From the NCBI GenBank assembly GCA_963714325.1, contig CAVQOB010000010.1, positions 292,715-356,714 of the forward strand: a stretch of DNA of 64,000 nucleotides, given 5' to 3'. A model generated the notes under the pieces. It was not told where the DNA came from. It saw only the letters and a list, made by a program, of their open reading frames with translations, and searched no databases. How positions within the stretch are numbered: position 1 is the stretch's first letter; the number at the start of each line of letters is the position of its first letter. The position numbers were made by a program, and so were the translations under genes. This DNA comes from CAVQOB01 sp963714325 (GTDB lineage: Bacteria > Pseudomonadota > Alphaproteobacteria > Rhizobiales > Hyphomicrobiaceae). This document shows positions 37,643 through 46,018 of the stretch, piece after piece.

Positions 37643-38725
37643 ATGACAAGTCCGGTCAACACGCAATCGGGTTCGGCCAGAGCGTTGCGGTCGCGAACCG
37701 CGGCCGCGTGGCTGGTTGTCTTCGCAGCACTGTTCAGTTTGGCCGTGGTCCTGGCGTGCGGCGTCTCGCCGGTGGTCGACGTTCTCAGCCCATTGCTTGG
37801 CCATGGCGTCATCATGGCGATCAGCGCGGCACTCGCGTCGAAGTTGGGCGCTCGGCTTTGCGCAGGGCTTGCCGGCGGCGCCATCGCGGCCTTGCTGCTG
37901 CATAGTGCGCTGACGCTCAGCCCGGCGCCGTCGGTTGCGGCCACGCGTGCCGGCGCGTTGCGGGTGATCGCCCTCAACACCTGGCACCAGCAGCATGATG
38001 TCGCGGCGATGACGCGCTACCTGCAGGCGGCAAACGCCGATGTCGTCGTGCTCAGCGAGTTGAGTTCTGAAAAACAAGCGATGCTCGACATGTTGCGCGC
38101 GACCTATCCGCACCAGATTTCGTGCGCGCAGCATTGGCCGTGCTCGATGGCGCTGCTGTCACGTTTTCCGATCAGCCATGCCAGTGCCGAACGGCACGAT
38201 TTGGACATCCCGCCGCTGGTGCGCGCGAGGATCGTCGCGCCGCAGACCGATGCGCCTGAAATCACGGTGATCGGCACACACATCCATCGGCCCAGCCGCA
38301 ATCCCTGGCGCCACCTGCGCCAGCTCGATGCGCTGGCTCGGATCGTTCGCGGCGTTGCCGGCCCGGTTATCGTCGCGGGTGATTTCAACAGTGGGCCCTG
38401 GTCGCACGGATTTCAGACCTTCCTGCGCCGAAGTGGCCTCACCCGCCACGCCCTGCTGACGCCGACCTGGCCGGCGTGGCCGATCAGACTGCCGCAAGTC
38501 GCGCTCGATCATGTGCTGGTCAGCGGCGATCTTGAAGTCAGCCGCGGCGGCACCGGCCCAACGGTCGGCTCGGATCATCTGCCGGTCTGGGCCGACGTAA
38601 CGCAGCATCCACGGTCGCCATCATCGCCACTAAAATCAAGCACGACAGCGACGCTTCATCTCGGCGCCGAGTTCCTTGCCGACCTCGGCGGCGAACATGA
38701 CGCCGCGCGAGACCTGCGCCGGTGA
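37643..38725 (+). CDS. Endonuclease/exonuclease/phosphatase family membrane protein
   Basis: The N-terminal third has three hydrophobic helices (about residues 22-42, 50-68, 72-92). An EEP-type metal-dependent phosphoesterase domain follows. Its motifs are ALNTWHQQ, VVLSELSSE, VIGTHIHRP, VAGDFNSGPWS and the terminal GSDHLPVWADV. Similar proteins with membrane anchors occur widely with unknown substrates, perhaps phosphoinositide- or sphingomyelin-like headgroups. The last 30 codons overlap the convergent lipoprotein gene and follow the end of the conserved domain, so an ancestral stop may have been lost. Confidence 0.85.
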   Translation: MTSPVNTQSGSARALRSRTAAAWLVVFAALFSLAVVLACGVSPVVDVLSPLLGHGVIMAISAALASKLGARLCAGLAGGAIAALLLHSALTLSPAPSVAATRAGALRVIALNTWHQQHDVAAMTRYLQAANADVVVLSELSSEKQAMLDMLRATYPHQISCAQHWPCSMALLSRFPISHASAERHDLDIPPLVRARIVAPQTDAPEITVIGTHIHRPSRNPWRHLRQLDALARIVRGVAGPVIVAGDFNSGPWSHGFQTFLRRSGLTRHALLTPTWPAWPIRLPQVALDHVLVSGDLEVSRGGTGPTVGSDHLPVWADVTQHPRSPSSPLKSSTTATLHLGAEFLADLGGEHDAARDLRR

Positions 38726-39115
38726 CAATCCCTGCCCAGAGGGCCCGCGCAAGACCTGCGGCGCATTGTCCGCCTCGCGCTTACCGGATGTAAGTTCATC
38801 ACAGGAGAGCCGCGGCTTCTCGGTTTTGTAGGCGAACATGCGCACCCCCGAGGCATAGGCTGCCGGGCTCGCCGGCTGCTTGACCCAGCCCCGGTTCTTA
38901 TCAGCCAGCAGCGACTTCAACGCGCTCTGGCGCTGGTCAATGCAGCCCTTGCTGTCATCGACGCAGGCCAAACCCGATGGTGCAGACTCGGTCTCGATAT
39001 TGCCGCTCGAACAGCCCGACGCCACACCGGCGAGCATGGCCAACGCCGTGCCACATGTCCAACGTCGCAACCGCGCATATCTGCCCTGCGGACAGCCGAG
39101 CTTATTGAACGCCAT
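38636..39115 (-). CDS. Putative lipoprotein of unknown function
   Basis: The 159-residue product has a basic N-terminus, a hydrophobic segment and a lipobox-like LAGVASGCSSG (cysteine near residue 34), so it is probably an outer-membrane or periplasmic lipoprotein. The mature part has paired cysteines (LACVDDSKGCIDQRQ and RLSCDEL...RRCRA) and no domain I know. AGAGGG precedes the ATG at 39115. It overlaps the convergent EEP-family gene by 90 bases at the 3' ends. Confidence 0.75.
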   Translation of the reverse strand: MAFNKLGCPQGRYARLRRWTCGTALAMLAGVASGCSSGNIETESAPSGLACVDDSKGCIDQRQSALKSLLADKNRGWVKQPASPAAYASGVRMFAYKTEKPRLSCDELTSGKREADNAPQVLRGPSGQGLSPAQVSRGVMFAAEVGKELGAEMKRRCRA

Positions 39116-39297
39116 GTTTCCCTCTTGAGTACGCCACGTCGAGCCCATAGAACCCCCCGATGGCGGCGATGTGGCGTGGCTTCAGCGAAAGCGTTGGCCT
39201 AGTACCGCCCCAGATGACGCCCAAGACACGGATTCGGCTAGCCCGGCAAGGGTGACGTTTCCAACCCATTCCGCTTTTTGCTTTGGAGAACAGTGAC

Positions 39298-40272
39298 ATG
39301 ACGCGTGCGATCCGGATTCACGAATATGGCGGTCCTGAGCAACTGAAGTGGGACGAAGTTCAGGTCGGCGCGCCAGGAGCGGGCCAAGTCAAGATCAAGC
39401 AACGCGCCTCGGGCCTCAACTACATCGACACCTATCAGCGCTCTGGCCTCTATAAGCTCGCCGCGCTGCCGGCCGTGCTCGGCATGGAGGGCGCTGGCGA
39501 TGTCACCGAAGTCGGCCCTGGCGTCACCGATCTCAGGGTCGGCGACCGCGTGGCCTATGCCAATCCGATCGGCGGGTATGCCGAGGAGCGGCTCGCGCCA
39601 GCCGATCGCATGGTCAAGCTGCCGGCTTCGATCGACTACAAGACGGCGGCGGCAATGATGCTGCAGGGCCAGACCGTGCGCTATCTCATCAAGCAGACCT
39701 ACAAGGTGGGGCCCGGCACGACACTGCTGTGGCACGCGGCGGCCGGCGGCGTCGGCTCGATCGCCTGCCAGTGGGCGAAGCATCTCGGTGCCACCGTCAT
39801 CGGCACCGCCGGTGGGCCAGAGAAATGCGCGCTCGCCAAATCGCAAGGCGCGACGCATATGATCGACTACACGAAGGAAGACTTCGTGGCGCGGGTGAAG
39901 GAGATCACCAACGGCGCGGGCGTCGACGTGGTCTACGACTCGATCGGCAAGGATACCTTCCCGAAGTCGCTCGATTGCATCAAGCCGCTGGGTTTGTGGG
40001 TTTCGTTCGGCAATGCGTCCGGCGCGATCACCGGCATGGACATCGGCATCCTCGCGGCGAAGGGTTCGCTCTACGCCACCCGGCCGACACTGTTCACGTA
40101 TACCGCCTCCAAGCAGGCGAACCAGGAGAACGCCAACGATCTCTTTGACGTCGTCTCGAAGGGTATCGTCAAGATCAACGTCAATCACACCTATCCGCTG
40201 AAGGACGCTGCCCAAGCCCACCGCGACCTCGAAGCGCGCAAGACCACGGGCAGCATCGTCCTGGTGCCATGA
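39298..40272 (+). CDS. qor: NADPH:quinone oxidoreductase (zeta-crystallin type)
   Basis: The 324-residue protein is a zinc-free MDR enzyme that reduces quinones with NADPH. The N-terminal domain has RASGLNYIDTYQRSGLY and GMEGAGDV, typical of QOR. The cofactor site is LWHAAAGGVGSIACQWAKHLG at about residue 145, and VVYDSIGKDTF is also diagnostic. The ATG at 39298 has GGAGAA eight bases upstream. Length and motifs are normal for QOR. Confidence 0.93.
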   Translation: MTRAIRIHEYGGPEQLKWDEVQVGAPGAGQVKIKQRASGLNYIDTYQRSGLYKLAALPAVLGMEGAGDVTEVGPGVTDLRVGDRVAYANPIGGYAEERLAPADRMVKLPASIDYKTAAAMMLQGQTVRYLIKQTYKVGPGTTLLWHAAAGGVGSIACQWAKHLGATVIGTAGGPEKCALAKSQGATHMIDYTKEDFVARVKEITNGAGVDVVYDSIGKDTFPKSLDCIKPLGLWVSFGNASGAITGMDIGILAAKGSLYATRPTLFTYTASKQANQENANDLFDVVSKGIVKINVNHTYPLKDAAQAHRDLEARKTTGSIVLVP

Positions 40273-40306
40273 CGATCGTTCTGTACGCTCGCCCAATACA
40301 AAAACG

Positions 40307-40401
40307 GTCATCCCGGGGCTTGTCCCCGGGACCCATCGTCCCACAATCAGCGCCATCTCGTTCTCGGCTCGCTGGATCCCGGCAATAAATGCCGGGATGA
40401 C
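40307..40401. repeat. Palindromic intergenic repeat downstream of qor
   Basis: GTCATCCCGG (40307-40316) and CCGGGATGAC (40392-40401) are perfect 10-base inverted repeats bounding a 95-base element. Two nested hairpins lie inside: CCCGGGG-N5-CCCCGGG (40312-40330) and ATCCCGGC-N7-GCCGGGAT (40376-40398). This matches a repeat type common in Bradyrhizobium/Rhodopseudomonas intergenic regions. It may also end the qor transcript. Confidence 0.7.
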
Positions 40402-40456
40402 AACATTCGCCCTACGGAAATGGCACTGATTGTGCGATGAATTCTGAACTAGGCGC

Positions 40457-40496
40457 GCGCATCCGACCGGCTCCTCGCAGGGAGAGTCGGATGCGC
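40457..40496. other. Inverted repeat upstream of holC
   Basis: GCGCATCCGAC (40457-40467) and GTCGGATGCGC (40486-40496) form a perfect 11-base stem, followed on the plus strand by an A8 run and then the holC start 17 bases on. The tract is A, not T, so it is not a plus-strand intrinsic terminator. It could be an operator or a leader hairpin controlling holC. Confidence 0.5.
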
Positions 40497-40513
40497 CAAA
40501 AAAAATCGTCACG

Positions 40514-40972
40514 GTGACCGAAGTCCTTTTTTATCATCTGGAAAAGCAGCCGCTCGATCTGGTCTTGCCGGGCCTCATCGAGCGGACGCTGGCGCGTGGG
40601 TGGCGGGCGGTAGTCCAGGCCGGATCGGAGGAGCGGATGGCTGCGCTCGATCTGCTGCTGTGGACGTACAAGGACGAGAGTTTCCTGCCGCACGGCAGCA
40701 AGGCCGACCCCTCGCCTGAACTGCAGCCGGTGTTCCTGACCACCGATGCAGTCAACCCGAATGGCGCCAAGGTGCGCTTCATCGTCGACGGCGCGGCACT
40801 GCCTGCAGCCGCGGATCTCCCAACCTACGATCGCCTCGTCATTCTCTTTGATGGCCGCGACACCGGCGCCGTCGCACAAGCGCGCACGCATTGGAAAACC
40901 ATCAAGGCCGCCGGCCTCACCGCCACCTATTGGCAGCAATCCAGCGAAGGCCGCTGGGAGAAGAAGGCGTGA
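40514..40972 (+). CDS. holC: DNA polymerase III subunit chi
   Basis: Chi links the clamp loader to single-strand binding protein in the replicative polymerase. The 152-residue protein begins TEVLFYHLEKQPLDLVLPGLIERT, the alphaproteobacterial HolC N-terminus. It contains RAVVQAGSEERMAALDLLLWTY, SFLPHG and VNPNGAKVRFIVDG, the usual family segments. The start is the GTG at 40514; no good ribosome site is seen. An 11-base hairpin lies directly upstream. It is convergent with dusA (6 bases apart) instead of following pepA as in many relatives. Confidence 0.92.
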   Translation: MTEVLFYHLEKQPLDLVLPGLIERTLARGWRAVVQAGSEERMAALDLLLWTYKDESFLPHGSKADPSPELQPVFLTTDAVNPNGAKVRFIVDGAALPAAADLPTYDRLVILFDGRDTGAVAQARTHWKTIKAAGLTATYWQQSSEGRWEKKA

Positions 40973-40978
40973 ATTGAT

Positions 40979-41962
40979 TCACGCCGCCTGCCGCCGCGCC
41001 CGGGCGTCCTCGACCAGCCGCACGGCTTCATCGAACACCTCAAGCCCGGCGCCGGCTTTGACGCCGTACTCCGAGAAATGCCGCCGGAAGAGCCTTGCGC
41101 CCGCTTCGCCATGATAGAGGCCGAGAATATGCCGGGCGATGTTGTTCAAGCGTCCGCCACGCGCCAGATGCGCGGCGACGGCCGGCCGCAACGCCACCAT
41201 CACATCCGCACGCGCCATCGGTTGGTTTGTGTCGCCAAAGAACCGCCGATCGACCTCGGCCAGCAGATAGGGCGTCTGATAGGCGGCGCGGCCGAGCATC
41301 ACGCCGTCGACATGCACCAGATGTTGCTCGGCCTCGTCCAACGTATTGATCCCGCCATTGATGACAACCGTCATGTCGGGATGGCGCCGCTTGACGCGGT
41401 AGACCCGAGCGTAGTCGAGCGGCGGCAGCTCGCGGTTTTCCTTCGGTGACAGCCCCTTGAGCCACGCCTTGCGGGCGTGCACGACCAATATCCGCACGCC
41501 TACCGTCTTCAGCGTCGCGACAAACGTTTCGAGATCCGCTTCGCTGTCCTGATCGTCGATGCCGATGCGGCACTTGACCGTGACGGGAATGCGCACGCGC
41601 GCCGCCATCGCCGCCACGCAATCGGCGACGAGCGCCGGTTCGCCCATCAGGCAGGCACCGAAGCGACCCTCCTGGACGCGATCGGAGGGGCAGCCGACAT
41701 TGAGATTGATCTCGTCATAGCCATAACCCTCGCCGATCGCCGCGGCCTCAGTGAGTTTCGCAGGATCAGATCCGCCGAGCTGCAGCGCAACCGGGTGTTC
41801 GCGGGCATCGAAGTCGAGCAGCAGCTCGCGCCGGCCATGCAGGATTGCTTCCGCAGTGACCATCTCCGTATAGAGCCGCGCCTGCCGCGTCATGATCCGA
41901 TGGAACAACCGGCAATGCCGATCCGTCCAATCCATCATGGGCGCGACTGAGAATTTATGCAT
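40979..41962 (-). CDS. dusA: tRNA-dihydrouridine synthase A
   Basis: DusA reduces uridines in the D-loop of tRNAs using FMN and NADPH. The 327-residue protein begins MHKFSVAPMMDWTDRHCR, the canonical DusA start. The catalytic cysteine is in LNVGCPSDRVQEGRFGACLM, and the FMN-site motifs include VINGGI and DGVMLGRAAYQTPYLL. The upstream 180 bases are shared with a head-to-head tyrosine recombinase, and no Shine-Dalgarno is visible before the ATG. Integration at the dusA 5' end by a mobile element is a well-known arrangement and would explain the lost native leader. Confidence 0.96.
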   Translation of the reverse strand: MHKFSVAPMMDWTDRHCRLFHRIMTRQARLYTEMVTAEAILHGRRELLLDFDAREHPVALQLGGSDPAKLTEAAAIGEGYGYDEINLNVGCPSDRVQEGRFGACLMGEPALVADCVAAMAARVRIPVTVKCRIGIDDQDSEADLETFVATLKTVGVRILVVHARKAWLKGLSPKENRELPPLDYARVYRVKRRHPDMTVVINGGINTLDEAEQHLVHVDGVMLGRAAYQTPYLLAEVDRRFFGDTNQPMARADVMVALRPAVAAHLARGGRLNNIARHILGLYHGEAGARLFRRHFSEYGVKAGAGLEVFDEAVRLVEDARARRQAA

Positions 41963-42009
41963 TTGATTTTGCACAGTTTTTCTTGTAGTTTTCGAGACTA
42001 AACACAGAA

Positions 42010-42137
42010 CGTGAGCAGACGTGAGCACGCTCTTGTACGCAGAAAATTCCAGAACTTGTCAGGAACATTGCACCCGTTTTGCTCACGAAACCGTGCCGTG
42101 TGCAATACCAAAAGTGAACGTACCTCGAACGTGAGCA
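42010..42137. promoter_or_regulatory. CGTGAGCA repeats between dusA and the integrase
   Basis: The octamer CGTGAGCA occurs at 42010-42017, 42020-42027 and 42130-42137, with an inverted copy TGCTCACG at 42080-42087. The first two are ten bases apart, one helical turn. Such clusters beside an integrase are typical of arm-type or excisionase sites in an attachment region. That role is inferred from position; the crossover core should lie at the dusA 5' end. Confidence 0.5.
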
Positions 42138-42156
42138 ATCATCCGTGGAGGCCCCA

Positions 42157-43248
42157 ATGGCCACGACCCGTAAATTGCCGTCTGGACAGTGGCGCGCCCA
42201 AATCCGCCGGCACGGCCACAGCCTGTCCCGGACCTTCCGGCTGAAGACCGACGCAGACGCTTGGGCGCGAGAGCAAGAAGGCCGGATCGACAAGGGCGAG
42301 ACCCCCGTGGGCGGCGTGCCTATGCGCCGGGAAACGTTCGCCGATCTGATCGAGTTACACTTTGCCGATTTGAGTGCCGTCGGCCGCGTGTTCGGCCGCA
42401 GCAAAGAATCGGCCCTTCTCCGGCTGAAGGACAGTCTTGGCAGCACACGCGTTGGCCAGATCTCACGCGACGGCCTGGTTCATTTCGCCAAGCGGCGCGC
42501 CAAAGAGGGGGCAGGACCCGTCACGATCGGCATCGACATCAGCTTCATCGGCACCGTTCTGGAACATGCCGCCGCCGTCCATGGCATTCCCGTGCCGACC
42601 GAACACGTCCGGCTCGCCCGCATCGCACTGAACCGGTTGGGGCTCATCGCAAAGTCAGCCGAACGGGACCGGCGCCCGACCGAAGCAGAGTTGGCGAAAA
42701 TTATAGCGACGGCCGACGCCAATCCGCGGCAGATAGCGCCACTCGCCCGTATCGTAAAGTTCGCCGTCGCGACTGCGATGCGCCAAGACGAAATCTGCCG
42801 CGTCTCGTTCGCTGACTTCAACGCCGAACAGTCGACCCTGATGATCCGCAAGCGCAAACATCCGCGCCAAAAACACATCAACGATCAGGTGATCCCGTTG
42901 GTCTCCGACACTGGTTTCGATGCGGCAGCACTGATCCAGGAACAAGCCGATCGCTACGGCCGAACCACCGGTTTCATTTTCCCCTACGACGGTCGCTCCA
43001 TCGGCGCCGCGTTCCGGCGAGTCTGCCGCGACCTCGGCATCCCGGATCTCCATTTCCACGATCTGCGGCACGAAGCCATCAGCCGCCTCTTCGAAGCCGA
43101 TTGGGACATCCCGCAAGTTGCCGCCGTGTCCGGCCACAGAGATTGGAAAATGCTGCAACGCTACACGCACCTGCGCCCGAGTTTCATCGCCAGCCGCGCC
43201 GGTGCCGCCCAACGCCTTACAGCGAAAACCCGCCATACTCGCCTGTGA
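42157..43248 (+). CDS. Tyrosine recombinase / integrase of a dusA-targeting element
   Basis: The 363-residue integrase has an N-terminal arm-binding or SAM-like region (SGQWRAQIRRHGHSLSRTF) and a C-terminal catalytic domain from about residue 175. Catalytic residues are visible: Arg in AMRQDEICRV, Lys in MIRKRKHPRQ, His-x-x-Arg in FHDLRHEA, His in VSGHRDWKML and Tyr in QRYTHLRP. The ATG at 42157 is chosen, with GGAGG five bases upstream; a GTG four codons earlier is open. Its position head-to-head with dusA fits the known group of dusA-specific integrases. It probably marks one end of an island running rightward. Confidence 0.9.
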   Translation: MATTRKLPSGQWRAQIRRHGHSLSRTFRLKTDADAWAREQEGRIDKGETPVGGVPMRRETFADLIELHFADLSAVGRVFGRSKESALLRLKDSLGSTRVGQISRDGLVHFAKRRAKEGAGPVTIGIDISFIGTVLEHAAAVHGIPVPTEHVRLARIALNRLGLIAKSAERDRRPTEAELAKIIATADANPRQIAPLARIVKFAVATAMRQDEICRVSFADFNAEQSTLMIRKRKHPRQKHINDQVIPLVSDTGFDAAALIQEQADRYGRTTGFIFPYDGRSIGAAFRRVCRDLGIPDLHFHDLRHEAISRLFEADWDIPQVAAVSGHRDWKMLQRYTHLRPSFIASRAGAAQRLTAKTRHTRL

Positions 43249-43716
43249 AGTCGGCGCCGCCAAGCGCAACTGTCAGATCAACACGTAAGTGCCACCGGTG
43301 GCGCGCTATCCAAATCGCAAATTGACACCGGCTAGAGTGCATGACGCGCGAACACTTGATGCTCCAGGCGATAGACACCTCCGTGCGCCGCACCGTCCAC
43401 CAATCCAAATTCGCGCCTGACACCATCGAGGGCGACGCATACGGCGTCGACGTCGCAACCCTCGATCAGAACGGCGCCGATGGGCGCGACGAAAACGTCA
43501 GCACGATGGCCCGCCGTCGCAAAGTTCGACGCGGTCGCGTGGGTGACCGAAGTCGCATCAGTAACGTTGCCCCTTTCAGCCCGGTGATCCGCACCCAGTT
43601 GGCCGCCGCGGTCTCGATAACCGGATCGTCAACATCCCAGATGAACCCTCACGGTGCTGGCCGCTTTCAAGAAGACCCGTGCCACGACGTTACAGGGAAA
43701 AGACTAGTTCTCTGCA
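43249..43716. other. Gene-free stretch between integrase and ALDH
   Basis: No gene is recognised in these 468 bases. A perfect 12-base palindrome GCCACCGGTGGC lies at 43291-43302. On the minus strand a long open stretch reads like protein in two frames (for example AAANWVRITGLKG, then ATASNFATAGHRADVF). It might be a gene remnant, but no family is recognised and chance in GC-rich DNA is possible. Confidence 0.35.
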
Positions 43717-45151
43717 CTATGAGATGATCGCACTGTCGAACCCGAACATGGCTTTCGTTTCGAGATATTCCTCGAAGCCAAATACGCCCATCTCCCGACC
43801 GTTGCCCGACTGTTTGTAACCGCCCATGGGAGATGCGGAGTTGGATGGTGCGCCGTTGAGGAACACGCGTCCGGCTTTCAGCCGTTCTCCGACTTTGCGG
43901 GCCTTCTCGGGTGACGCGGTGAAGAGATAGGCGCCAAGCCCGAAGGGCGTGCCGTTCGCGATCTCAACGGCCTCGTCTTCTGACGAGTAGGGAATCACGG
44001 ATAGGACGGGACCGAAGATTTCCTCCTGCGCGATCCGCATGGCTGGTTTCACATCGACGAAGATCGTGGGTTGCGCAAAAAAGCCGCGCTTCAAGCCAGC
44101 GGGCCGGCCGAGCCCACCAGTCACAAGCCGCGCGCCTTCATCGAGACCGATCTGGATATAGCGCTGCACGCGTTCGAACTGTGCCTTGTTGACGAGCGGC
44201 CCCAGCGTCGTCTGTGGGTCGAGCGGATTGCCGGGCTTCAGCTTGCGGGTCTCGTCGACGAGATAGCCGATTGCCTCGTCGATCTTGACTCTTGTGGACG
44301 AGCATGCGGCTCGGCGCATGGCATGACTGTCCAGAGTTGAACATGCCGCGCGTGACGTTCCAGCGGGCGGCCGCTTCGATATCGGCATCGCGCAAAACGA
44401 CGTTCGCCGACTTGCCGCCGAGTTCCTGCGCGACACGTTTGACAGTCGGCGCCGCTGCACGTGCCACCTCGATGCCGGCCCGCGTCGAGCCGGTGAACGA
44501 CACGAAATCGACGCCGGCGTGACTGCTGAGAGCATGTCCGACGACAGCGCCGTCGCCGATGACGAGGTTGACGACACCCTTCGGCACCCCTGCGTCGTGG
44601 AGGACCTCCGCCAGAAGGATGGCGCTGATCGGCGAATACTCACTCGGCTTCAGGACAGACGTGCATCCGGCGGCAAGCGCGTAGGCGAGCTTCATGGCCG
44701 GTGTCTGGATTGGCCAATTCCAAGGCGAGATCAGTCCGCACACTCCGATCGGTTCGCGCCGAACGAGCGTGTTTCCTATTCTCCGCTCGAACTCATAATC
44801 GCGCAGCGTGACGATCGCCTGCTTGAAATGGTCGATCGGCCCCATGACCTGCACCGTCGTGCTGACGGCTGTTCCCATCTCTTCGGCAATTGCCGCCCTC
44901 AGATCCGGGATCCGCTTTTCATAGGAGCGAACAATGCGCTCAAGCAGCGCTATGCGCTCAGCCTTCGATGTCGCGCTGAACTCAGGAAATGCGCGTCGCG
45001 CAGCCGCAACGGCACGATCGACGTCGGCCGCGCAGCCCATGGCGACCGTTGCGAACGGTTCCTCCGTTGCCGGGTTGATCAGCTCAAACCAGTTGCTACT
45101 CGCGGATTGAACCCAATTTCTGTCGATGTAGAATTTGCCATACTGGCGCAT
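43717..45151 (-). pseudogene. NAD(P)-dependent aldehyde dehydrogenase (one frameshift)
   Basis: The enzyme oxidises an aldehyde to the acid. From the ATG at 45151 the frame carries the oxyanion Asn in SPWNWPIQ, the general base Glu in AQELGGKSAN and the nucleophile Cys in NSGQSCHAPSRM. It then shifts within 44287-44290. Removing one base of that site restores VHKSKIDEAIGYLVDE and continues through EEIFGPVLSV to the C-terminus. Repaired, it encodes 477 residues with all catalytic residues present. It begins a leftward group with an SDR, a Bug receptor and a cupin. A sequence error is likelier than a true lesion. Confidence 0.85.
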
Positions 45152-45181
45152 TGAGGACCTTTGCTCTCGGCAGCTCGACCG

Positions 45182-46003
45182 TCAGTAACTATGCGTCATC
45201 CCGCCGTCGCAGGCGAGAGTCTGGCCGGTGATGAACGCCGACGCCGGAGTGCACAAGAACATCGCAAGACCGACGAGGTCGGACGGCACCATCCCGCGCG
45301 GAATGCATTGCTCACTGAGCATCGCAATACGCCGCTCCGGCGTGACGTCGGCCACGCGTGGAACCTCTGTCCGCACGCCGCCGGGACGGATGCAGTTCAC
45401 GTTGATCCCGGAGGGGCCCAGTTCACGCGCCATCGCATTTGTCATACCGATGATGGCCGATTTCGATGTCACGTAATGCAGGTACTGTCCGATGCCCTTC
45501 GGAACTGCATTGGATGCGATGTTGATGATGCGTCCCCACTTCGCTTGACGCATTGCTGGCAAGACCGCGCGCACGCTCAGGAAAGCGCCGGTGATGTTGA
45601 CGTGAAGAACGCGCTGCCATTCATCGAGCGGAATCTCGTCGAATGGGCGCTTCTGCAGCGTTGAAAAAATCCCAGCGTTATTGATCAGAACGTCGATGCG
45701 GCCGAACTTCGAGAGCACCATGCGCACCATTGCGTCGAGCGAAACTTGATCACCGATGTCAACGACTGACGACATGGCGCAGCCGCCCGCAGCCTCGATC
45801 TCACTGGCGACACGCGCCGCATTGTCGCCGTTGAAATCCGCAACGATGACGTTGGCGCCGCCCGCAGCAAACTGGCGTGCAAACTCGCGGCCGATACCCT
45901 GGCCCGCGCCTGTGATGATGACGACACGATCACGGACACCGAAATCCCGCGCATGCTGCGGGGCGCCACTGTCTGCTGCCCCGGTGGACGTTGTTGGCGA
46001 CAC
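45182..46003 (-). CDS. Short-chain dehydrogenase/reductase
   Basis: The 273-residue classical SDR oxidises or reduces an alcohol/ketone with NAD(P). The cofactor motif is TGAGQGIGREFARQ near residue 32, followed by DVLINNAGIFS. The catalytic residues are Ser in IINIASNAV and the Tyr-x-x-x-Lys in LHYVTSKSA. The tail ends FITGQTLACDGGMTHSY. The start is a GTG at 46003 with AAAGGAAAG upstream. It lies 15 bases downstream of the Bug receptor gene and 30 bases before the ALDH, so the enzymes may act in sequence, alcohol to aldehyde or ketone to acid. Confidence 0.9.
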   Translation of the reverse strand: MSPTTSTGAADSGAPQHARDFGVRDRVVIITGAGQGIGREFARQFAAGGANVIVADFNGDNAARVASEIEAAGGCAMSSVVDIGDQVSLDAMVRMVLSKFGRIDVLINNAGIFSTLQKRPFDEIPLDEWQRVLHVNITGAFLSVRAVLPAMRQAKWGRIINIASNAVPKGIGQYLHYVTSKSAIIGMTNAMARELGPSGINVNCIRPGGVRTEVPRVADVTPERRIAMLSEQCIPRGMVPSDLVGLAMFLCTPASAFITGQTLACDGGMTHSY

Positions 46004-46018
46004 CAGCTTTCCTTTCGG

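Noticed and set aside
37469..38134. N-terminal 222-codon extension of the DedA gene
   Set aside because: It is antisense to the EEP-family gene, lacks family similarity, and DedA starts with its own ribosome site at 37468.
40457..40505. Hairpin plus A8 run as an intrinsic terminator
   Set aside because: On the plus strand the tract is A, not T, and on the minus strand the T run precedes the stem, so the geometry is wrong for either direction.
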